Shown here: in pieces, positions 48,329 to 54,305 of the stretch | Numbering within the stretch: position 1 is the stretch's first letter | Layout of the letters: each line of letters begins with the position of its first letter | Source of the DNA: Candidatus Kuenenia stuttgartensis | GTDB lineage: Bacteria > Planctomycetota > Planctomycetia > Planctomycetales > Planctomycetaceae | Length of the DNA stretch: 54,305 nucleotides | Reading direction: 5' to 3' | Assembly: GCA_945861975.1 (NCBI GenBank) | Contig: CAMAXD010000004.1 | Location: 1-54,305, forward strand | Position numbers and translations under genes: made by a program | The notes under the pieces: generated by a model | The model's database searches: none | What the model was told of the DNA's origin: nothing | Seen by the model: the letters and a program-made list of their open reading frames with translations, nothing else

Positions 48329-51025
48329 CTATTCATCCTCGTCATCATCACCCAGATCAACTTCCTCGTCATCTTCAGGATCTTCGAGAAGCATTAATCC
48401 GAAGTGATTTTCGACCATCTCGGCAATCTGACACAGTCGCCCCGTGACGCGAGCCTGCATCGGAGGAAACGCATTTGCAATTGAATCGGCGGCTTCATAG
48501 AGTTCAATGGGGTTCTCGCCATCCGGGATCGTTTTTAACAAATAGTCTGCCACACTGATGTCTGCTCGAGCATGGTCGAAAGGGTACAAAATGGCTTCGA
48601 ATGACTCCCGAAGATGAAGAATGTGATCTTTCATCTCTGCCATGCGGTCTGTGAGCTGAGAAATCAGTTGAGGATTGTCATTACTTTCACTGAGCAGAGA
48701 AAGTAATTTCCCCATCGCAACCTGAGCATCCCGAATAATAAGGAGCTGCCCGAGTCTCTCATTCACATGATTAAAAAGCGCCAATAACTGATCCAGCTCA
48801 GCGATGGTGACCCCCTGCCCCTCCAGAACTTCACGAACCTGCGCTGTCCGTGCAAGCTGCAAGGCGGCGTAGAGTCGATCTGCGGCAGCATCCTCAAAAG
48901 GCACCAGCTTCGGCTCCAGCTTTCCAATTCGCCTGTCGGCAGCGTCACGAGCATCCTGGACTTCATTGCGAGTCGTCAGAGGAATCGAGAAATCCTTCCG
49001 GCGAACGCGAATGCCGGACTTCAGGAGAATGTCGGCCAGACCAATTTCAATCAGCTCCGTGTCGACGGTGTCAAATTTTTTCCAGACGTCCCCATACTCT
49101 TCGGCAGCCGCAAGCATTGCAGCTCGTTGCTTCTTCATTACAGCCAGCGCATCAGCAGCACGGCTCGGCGCTTTAAATGCCACGGTCGGAGTTGGCATCG
49201 GGCGATACCACGCAACATGGCCCTGAAAAAACCGGCGCAGAGCTTTCCAGGCATCCTGCTGCTGTTTCTGCATCTCCATCAGCTTATCGACGGGATGCAA
49301 ATCGGACTTCTTCAACTCATCGCCAAAGATCTCCTTGTAGTAATCCCACGTCACAGCGCGAGAAAGAAAATCGAATCTCCTAAAGAGGTGTGCGGCCGGG
49401 AGTCGCAGCGTGAAAATGCCGTCCGTATTTTCTTTAGCGGCACTCGCCATTCGCTCAGGATCTGAGGGATGCGTATCGAACAGGCCAGTTTTTGCTTCAA
49501 GGATTTTCTCATCAATCTTGGCATGAACCTTCTCTGGCAACTGATCCACATTCAGAAGAATCAGTTTCGGAAGGTTGTCTCCCAGTCGGCCTTCGCGGTA
49601 GAAATTCCCGAGATCAGACAGGGCTCCGCGATATGCAACGCCAAGAACAGCAAGCTGGCGAGCTGTGGTAGCAAATGTTCTGCTTCCAGCTAATCGAGCT
49701 TCATGGCGATCTGCGTCAAACTCCATCTGTCGCAGCAGAATCCCGCTGACGAAATGCCCGGCGATCATCAGAACCCAAAGCACAATACGAGTCAGCCAAA
49801 TCCCGAATCTCGTGAGGTACAACAGCCAGCCAATTCGAATATCGACACTACGAGAGAAATCCGCCAGCTTCTCATCCCATGCGTCACGTTCGTAAACGAC
49901 TCGAGTAAACCAGTAGCTGATCGAACGAATCAGAAAGCTGAGTCGCATGCCGGCTCCCTGAGCGAAATGCCCGAACTCATGCGCGAGAACTCCACCGAAC
50001 TGCCGCATCGTAAGGCCAGCCACCAGAGGCATCCCAAGAGTCAGCACAAGATCATTGCCGGCCATGCTGAGAATGCCACGGCGAAAACTTGCGCTGGCGT
50101 TGATATTGCAGTCGATATCGATTCGTCGTGGGCGAGGCGAGTTCACGGCTTTGCAAATCCAATCGACAAACTCAAACAGCAAAGGCTCATCCTCTGGCTT
50201 TAGAGTTCGACGCCCAGAATCCGTCGCCGGCTTTGAGAACAACGGCTTGATCATGAACAGGACAAGTCCCGCGCCAGCAACAATCGGAGCCAGATAAGCA
50301 AGGAACGCCAATACCACCGCACGTCCGGCGTTGCGTCCTGAACCAACACCGCTTGCCGCTGCAATCATTCCGGTGTGATTGATTGCGTGATACCAGACTG
50401 CCCAGCCAACTGCACCAATCAGAGCTACGTAGATCAGGGGCAACATGATCATGAAAAATGAAACCAGCACGATCCCAAACCGATAGCCACCGGAAACTGG
50501 CACCGGCGCAATGGATGGCTGAGTAAACGCAGCGAAAACTTTCCGCCGGATGGTTTCAAAATCCTCTGGCGGAGCAGACAGTGTGGCGGCCGTGTGCCGA
50601 ACCGCATCCGCCTGAACATCGCGTGGACCAGCAACCACTCGTGCTCGCACAAGACCTGCACTTGAGGCGACTCCGGCTTGATTGGCCGCTAATTGAACGG
50701 GCGTTATTTGACTGGGCACTGCCTGACTGGGCACTGCCTGACTGGGCACTGCCTTTTGAACAGGATCCTGACGCGTCTGCGGTTGAACTGCAGATGCTGA
50801 GTCGGAAATTCGTCGAGCCCTACGAATTACCGGCGCCGCAGTGACAGGATTCACTCCTTGAACTTTTCTCGCTGCCGCATCTTCATTGCTCTGTGGTTCT
50901 CGTCCGTCAACCACAGGCACAGTGATCACACTCTGGCACTTGACGCAGCGGATACGTTTTCCACTAAGCTCGTCCTTCACGGAAAATTTTGCTTCACATT
51001 GCTGACACTTGATTACGATTGACAC
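48329..51025 (-). CDS. M48-family membrane metallopeptidase with zinc-ribbon-like N-terminus
   Basis: 898 residues. The N-terminus is a zinc-ribbon/MJ0042-like motif: KCQQCEAKFSVKDELSGKRI with CVKC (four Cys in two CxxC pairs, about 8-29). A Pro/Gln/Val-rich linker with VPSQA repeats follows. Two membrane segments lie at about 190-215 and 240-262. The peptidase domain has VLAHEFGHFAQGAG (HExxH near 345) as zinc site, with a downstream Glu in the MEFDADRHEARLAG segment. The last 400 residues are helical and end in a very acidic tail (DPEDDEEVDLGDDDE). M48 peptidases cleave membrane or misfolded proteins; the target is unknown. The large C-terminal extension is not part of the family core. Confidence 0.88.
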   Translation of the reverse strand: MSIVIKCQQCEAKFSVKDELSGKRIRCVKCQSVITVPVVDGREPQSNEDAAARKVQGVNPVTAAPVIRRARRISDSASAVQPQTRQDPVQKAVPSQAVPSQAVPSQITPVQLAANQAGVASSAGLVRARVVAGPRDVQADAVRHTAATLSAPPEDFETIRRKVFAAFTQPSIAPVPVSGGYRFGIVLVSFFMIMLPLIYVALIGAVGWAVWYHAINHTGMIAAASGVGSGRNAGRAVVLAFLAYLAPIVAGAGLVLFMIKPLFSKPATDSGRRTLKPEDEPLLFEFVDWICKAVNSPRPRRIDIDCNINASASFRRGILSMAGNDLVLTLGMPLVAGLTMRQFGGVLAHEFGHFAQGAGMRLSFLIRSISYWFTRVVYERDAWDEKLADFSRSVDIRIGWLLYLTRFGIWLTRIVLWVLMIAGHFVSGILLRQMEFDADRHEARLAGSRTFATTARQLAVLGVAYRGALSDLGNFYREGRLGDNLPKLILLNVDQLPEKVHAKIDEKILEAKTGLFDTHPSDPERMASAAKENTDGIFTLRLPAAHLFRRFDFLSRAVTWDYYKEIFGDELKKSDLHPVDKLMEMQKQQQDAWKALRRFFQGHVAWYRPMPTPTVAFKAPSRAADALAVMKKQRAAMLAAAEEYGDVWKKFDTVDTELIEIGLADILLKSGIRVRRKDFSIPLTTRNEVQDARDAADRRIGKLEPKLVPFEDAAADRLYAALQLARTAQVREVLEGQGVTIAELDQLLALFNHVNERLGQLLIIRDAQVAMGKLLSLLSESNDNPQLISQLTDRMAEMKDHILHLRESFEAILYPFDHARADISVADYLLKTIPDGENPIELYEAADSIANAFPPMQARVTGRLCQIAEMVENHFGLMLLEDPEDDEEVDLGDDDEDE
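50710..50754 (-). repeat. three perfect 15-bp tandem repeats
   Basis: GACTGGGCACTGCCT at 50710, 50725 and 50740 on the plus strand. On the coding (minus) strand each encodes AVPSQ in the linker of the M48 protein. Identical copies suggest recent slippage. Confidence 0.9.
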
Positions 51026-51123
51026 TAACCAACTCCCGCTGCGCTCTCATTTCTGTGTGCCATCCGGCTCATAGGTTCTTAAATTAAAAGACTGTTGGGA
51101 AGGGAGAATAATAAACCTGAGCC

Positions 51124-51132
51124 CCCCCCCTG
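51124..51132. repeat. poly-C tract (9 C)
   Basis: Nine C after GAG in the intergenic region between the M48 gene and the PEGA gene. The same GAG prefix precedes the C15 tract at 9804. Confidence 0.7.
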
Positions 51133-51271
51133 AAATCACGCAAAGGCTGCAGTCCCCCCAGGCTAAACCCATATGCGCTCGGGCAATTCTGATCTTGGCT
51201 CGATTTTGGGCGGCCCATATCCTACCGAGGATTGAGTAGCATCTCTGTCGTCCGGCATGGAAGCCGAATTA

Positions 51272-51676
51272 ATGTCTTCGCGTCCGATACTTTTTCTTTT
51301 GCTCCTCACAGCCGTCGTACAAACGGGCTGCGTGCATCGGCGCGTCACGGTGAATTCGTATCCGCAGGGGGCCTTGGTCAAAGTCGACGGACGCGATGTC
51401 GGCTACACGCCTGCTTCATTTGACTTCACTTGGTATGGAACTCGAGAAGTCCAGCTCCTGATGGACGGTTATGAAACTCGCACGGAGCACGTTGACATTA
51501 ATGCTCCGTGGTATCAGAAGTTTCCGCTCGATTTTGCCAGCGACAACTTTCTGGGCAAACATGTGACTGACCATCGTCAGTTTACGTTTCAGCTTGAGTC
51601 CAAGAAAATCGGGCAGTCCAGTGATGTCCTGCAACGAGCAGGCTCGCTGAGAAGTGAAGCTCTGCACGGCCAGTAG
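51272..51676 (+). CDS. PEGA-domain lipoprotein
   Basis: 134 residues from the ATG at 51272 (MSSRPILFLLLL); the frame also allows an ATG at 51257. Lipoprotein signal peptide with lipobox QTGC, so Cys20 would be the lipidated residue. A PEGA domain follows at about 24-72: TVNSYPQGALVKVDGRDVG and TPASFDFTWYGTREVQLLMD, the usual surface-layer-like beta fold. Probably anchored in the membrane and facing the periplasm. No binding partner is known. It diverges from the M48 gene. Confidence 0.85.
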   Translation: MSSRPILFLLLLTAVVQTGCVHRRVTVNSYPQGALVKVDGRDVGYTPASFDFTWYGTREVQLLMDGYETRTEHVDINAPWYQKFPLDFASDNFLGKHVTDHRQFTFQLESKKIGQSSDVLQRAGSLRSEALHGQ

Positions 51677-51877
51677 ACAGGCCTTTGGATTTCGTGCCCC
51701 TGTCGTCATGCGTTGCCCGACCGGATTCCGGATGGCCCAGGGACAGTGCCAGAAGATGACTTTTCGCCGCTGCATTGCACTGAGACAGCGGTCCAGGTAA
51801 CCTCGGTAACGAAAAGACCGTTAATGGCGGTCTGTTGAAACTGTGTTCGGAGCGAGTTTTCGATCGAGGGGTGCTAT

Positions 51878-52924
51878 ATGAAGCTTTCAGGACTCTTGGC
51901 TTTTTTCCTGCTGGTTCCAGGATTCGCCGTTGCTCAGGAAGAGCTGTCTGACGCGGATAAACAACTCATTCAGGCGATTCAGGCTGCCGGTGGACAGGCC
52001 ATGCCACTGGCGAAGAATGACGCTCGACTGTCCGTCGCCTTCCATTTGTCCGACAAAGAGATCACAGACGAGACGCTGGCCGTGGTGAAAGACGCCGCTT
52101 CTATTTATTCGCTTAACCTTCGTGGAACAAAGGTTACGGACGCAGGTTTGGCTCATCTGGCTGGATTGAAGGGACTGACTCGCCTGCATTTGGAAAAGAC
52201 TGGAGTTACCGACGCCGGTGTCGCTCATCTGGCAGCACTGCCTGCGTTGGAATACCTAAATGTCTATGAAACGAAGATCACGGATGCAGGGCTCGCTCAG
52301 CTTGGGGCGATCAAGTCTCTGCGTCGCCTCTTCGTATGGCAGACGACCGTCACCGAAGCTGGTGAAGAAGCCCTGAAGGCGGCCATCCCGGAAATCGATA
52401 TCGTGCCGGACTTCAAGAAAGATCGTGAACGAGAAATTGTAGAAGCTGGTCGCGCTGCGGAAGACTCTGCCAAACTTGTTGAAGAACTGGCCGCACAGAT
52501 CGAAGGTCAGGGAAAGACGATCACTGAAACAGCAGTCGCTTCTGAGGCTGCCGCTAAGGCTCAGACAGACACTCAGGTCGCATTGGATGCTGCCAACAAG
52601 GTTCTGGAAACCGCCAACGCCGCAAAGGCAGCCGCAGATAAAGCTGTCGCGGACCTGAAAGCGGATCCAAATTCTCCAAAGGATGCGGTCACCGCTGCAG
52701 AAGCCGCTGCGGTTGAGGGTCAGAAGGCTGTCGAAGCCGCAACCGCCGCCCTTGAACCATTGAAGAAACCCGCTGAAGACACAAAGAAAGCGGCTGAGGA
52801 AGCTAAGAAGAAAGCGGATGAAGCCACTGCGAAACTGACCGAACTGAAGACAAAGTCAGAAGAAGCCGTGAAGAAAGCAGCCGAGCTGAAGGCAAAAGCT
52901 GAAGAACTGGCCGCAAAGAAGTAA
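51878..52924 (+). CDS. secreted leucine-rich-repeat protein with Ala/Lys-rich coiled-coil tail
   Basis: 348 residues, with a good signal peptide (MKLSGLLAFFLLVPGFAVAQ). Residues 55-165 hold four or five LRR units of the bacterial TDAGL type (GTKVTDAGLAHLAGLKGLTR, KTGVTDAGVAHL, ETKITDAGLAQL). From about 185 to the end comes a long helix-forming region very rich in Ala, Lys and Glu, with heptad-like spacing (EEAKKKADEATAKLTELKTK) and a break DPNSPK near 262. Exported. LRRs bind proteins; the tail may form a coiled-coil or bind anionic surfaces such as nucleic acid or wall polymers, as an inference. A terminator follows, so it is separate from the PSD1 gene. Confidence 0.82.
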   Translation: MKLSGLLAFFLLVPGFAVAQEELSDADKQLIQAIQAAGGQAMPLAKNDARLSVAFHLSDKEITDETLAVVKDAASIYSLNLRGTKVTDAGLAHLAGLKGLTRLHLEKTGVTDAGVAHLAALPALEYLNVYETKITDAGLAQLGAIKSLRRLFVWQTTVTEAGEEALKAAIPEIDIVPDFKKDREREIVEAGRAAEDSAKLVEELAAQIEGQGKTITETAVASEAAAKAQTDTQVALDAANKVLETANAAKAAADKAVADLKADPNSPKDAVTAAEAAAVEGQKAVEAATAALEPLKKPAEDTKKAAEEAKKKADEATAKLTELKTKSEEAVKKAAELKAKAEELAAKK

Positions 52925-53003
52925 GTTGCTTCCTGCCGCACTTTTGCCAGAGTCGATCTGTAACGTCCTTGGACTTATTGTTCGAGTTGTTAATTCCATA
53001 ACG

Positions 53004-53042
53004 TCGCCTGCCTTACTCAGTGAGGCAGGCGATTGTTATTTT
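53004..53042 (+). terminator. intrinsic terminator after the LRR gene
   Basis: TCGCCTGCCT (53004-53013) pairs with AGGCAGGCGA (53023-53032), 9-base loop, followed by TTGTTATTTT. It lies about 80 bases after the stop of the LRR gene, on the same strand. Confidence 0.85.
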
Positions 53043-53110
53043 GACACGGACATAACTGCTCCTCTTTGGTGCTCTTCAATTTTTGTGCTCATTTTCTTGT
53101 GAGCCATGAC

Positions 53111-54305
53111 ATGATCCGGCACTCTGCTTTCCTCTGTCTTCTGCTGGTGACGATCAACGCATCGATCCATGCCGAGGATCCGTCGTCGCCCGACTTTTTC
53201 GAATCTCGCATCCGGCCGATTGTGGTTGAGCATTGCATCGAATGTCATGGTGAAAGTCACCAGGAAGCGGGACTACGACTCGATTCCGGCGAAGGCTTCA
53301 GACAAGGCAGCGACAGCGGACTGATTGTTGATTCCAGCCTCCCTCATGACAGTTTGATTCTGCGTACGGTACGATATGAGGGCGACATTCGCATGCCGCC
53401 CGATGGACGTCTCTCCGACGAACAGATCAGGGCTATCGAACAATGGGTCAAGGCTGGCGCGGTGTGGCCTGCAGAATTTTCTCCGCCCCCGAGCAAGGCA
53501 AAGTCTCCTGTTTTCGAACAGGCAAAGGATCACTGGGCCTTTCAGCCGATTCGAACGGAAATTGTCCCGGCGGATGTCGAGCCTTCGCAGGTGTCTCGCC
53601 GTAATGCGGCTTTGATCGACAACTTGATAGACGCTGCTCTGCAACAAGCAGGTCTGTATCGAAATCAGATTGCTGACCGACGCACATTGATCCGCCGCGC
53701 GACATTCGACTTGCATGGCATGCCTCCCACACCGCAAGAGGTCAACGAATTCGAAAGTGATTCCGCCAATGATGCATGGCCACGTCTGATTGATCGACTT
53801 CTCGCATCGCCTCGATACGGCGAACGATGGGCAAGGCATTGGCTGGATGTTGCTCGATATTCAGATACCAAAGGCTATGTCCGTCTGAAAGATAATCCTC
53901 TGTATCCCGCAGCCTGGACTTACCGCGACTATGTGATCCAGTCGTTCAACGAAGACCTTCCGTACAATCAGTTTGTGCTGGAGCAATTGGCGGCCGATCA
54001 GCTGCCAGCAGGTCGGTTGTCGGCGGTGCATCCCGGGACAGGCAATTTTGTTGCTGGCAGGAATCCAAAATCATTAGCGGCAATGGGCTTTTTGACTTTG
54101 GGCCAACGATTCATTAACAGCCCGAACGACATCATTGACGATCGAATTGATGTTGTCACACGCGGTCTGTTGGGTCTCACAGTCACCTGTGCCCGTTGCC
54201 ACGACCATAAGTTTGACCCCGTTCCTACGGCCGACTATTACAGCCTGCATGGCGTCTTTGCCAGTTCGTACGAGCCTGAAGTTCCACCACTGATCCTGCC
54301 GACGA
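53111..54305 (+). CDS. PSD1-type planctomycete cytochrome (DUF1549), 3' end outside window
   Basis: 398 codons visible, open to the window end. Signal peptide (MIRHSAFLCLLLVTINASIH), then a c-type haem site CIECH (42-46) in a cytochrome-like domain with RMPPDGRLSDEQIRAIEQWV. The DUF1549 domain starts about residue 165 (RRTLIRRATFDLHGMPPTP) and continues with RYGERWARHWLDVARYSD, FNEDLPYNQF and the second CxxCH, CARCHDHKFDPVP, near the end. Exported, haem-binding, presumably periplasmic. Known: PSD1 proteins usually precede a DUF1501 gene, likely just beyond the window. An insertion (about LSAVHPGTGNFVAGRNPK) sits in a loop of DUF1549. Activity of the family is unknown. Confidence 0.93.
   Translation, partial: MIRHSAFLCLLLVTINASIHAEDPSSPDFFESRIRPIVVEHCIECHGESHQEAGLRLDSGEGFRQGSDSGLIVDSSLPHDSLILRTVRYEGDIRMPPDGRLSDEQIRAIEQWVKAGAVWPAEFSPPPSKAKSPVFEQAKDHWAFQPIRTEIVPADVEPSQVSRRNAALIDNLIDAALQQAGLYRNQIADRRTLIRRATFDLHGMPPTPQEVNEFESDSANDAWPRLIDRLLASPRYGERWARHWLDVARYSDTKGYVRLKDNPLYPAAWTYRDYVIQSFNEDLPYNQFVLEQLAADQLPAGRLSAVHPGTGNFVAGRNPKSLAAMGFLTLGQRFINSPNDIIDDRIDVVTRGLLGLTVTCARCHDHKFDPVPTADYYSLHGVFASSYEPEVPPLILPT

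Overview
The window looks like chromosome from a planctomycete (Planctomycetaceae-like, moderate GC). The main markers are DUF1501 and PSD1-type cytochrome (DUF1549) genes, a stand-alone MEKHLA protein, a Rho factor with a very long disordered N-terminus, a VWA/GATase-like membrane protein, PEGA and LRR secreted proteins, and large orphan proteins. No phage, plasmid, CRISPR array, rRNA or tRNA gene was seen. I do not name a species.

Layout. 1-8630 (+) is a tight four-gene run: a Ser/Thr kinase C-lobe fused in frame to an ExbD/TolR domain, a membrane-anchored helical-repeat/PQQ-propeller protein, a family-5 solute-binding-like protein without a permease, and a secreted unknown overlapping it by ATGA. 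8756-12106 (+) holds a GT2 glycosyltransferase and acetyl-CoA synthetase (acs) with a clear terminator. 12270-15525 (-) carries a DUF1501 protein, a MEKHLA protein and a THUMP-type rRNA methyltransferase. 15913-18534 (+) is a VWA/GATase-like membrane protein. 18579-27926 (-) holds a GT39-like membrane protein, a Cys-rich HEAT-like secreted protein, cstA, a secreted TIM-barrel-like protein and tilS. 28577-34379 (+) holds rny, three consecutive stem-loops and a 1330-residue orphan.

34398-35796 is a graveyard: fragments of a LamG-like domain, an ECF sigma factor, its anti-sigma/FecR-like partner, a DUF1501 C-terminus and a signal peptide, with frameshift, stop and deletion junctions. 36029-39057 (-) is a translationally coupled pair: an SLBB-like membrane protein and an actin-fold protein. 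rho (39380-41908, -) and lexA (43384-44028, +) diverge across 1.5 kb without a recognisable gene. The LexA keeps its DNA-binding domain but has lost the Ser and Lys needed for self-cleavage. 44200-48093 (-) holds sucC, sucD and an NtrC-type regulator; 48329-51025 (-) an M48 peptidase with a zinc-ribbon-like N-terminus; 51272-54305 (+) a PEGA lipoprotein, an LRR/coiled-coil protein and the start of a PSD1 cytochrome gene.

Best candidates for undescribed biology: (1) the kinase-ExbD fusion and its operon, which may be a phosphorylation-linked, proton-motive-force-energised envelope system; (2) the coupled SLBB/actin-fold pair; (3) the LexA without a catalytic dyad, with a palindrome upstream. 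All functional statements for these are inference from sequence and context.
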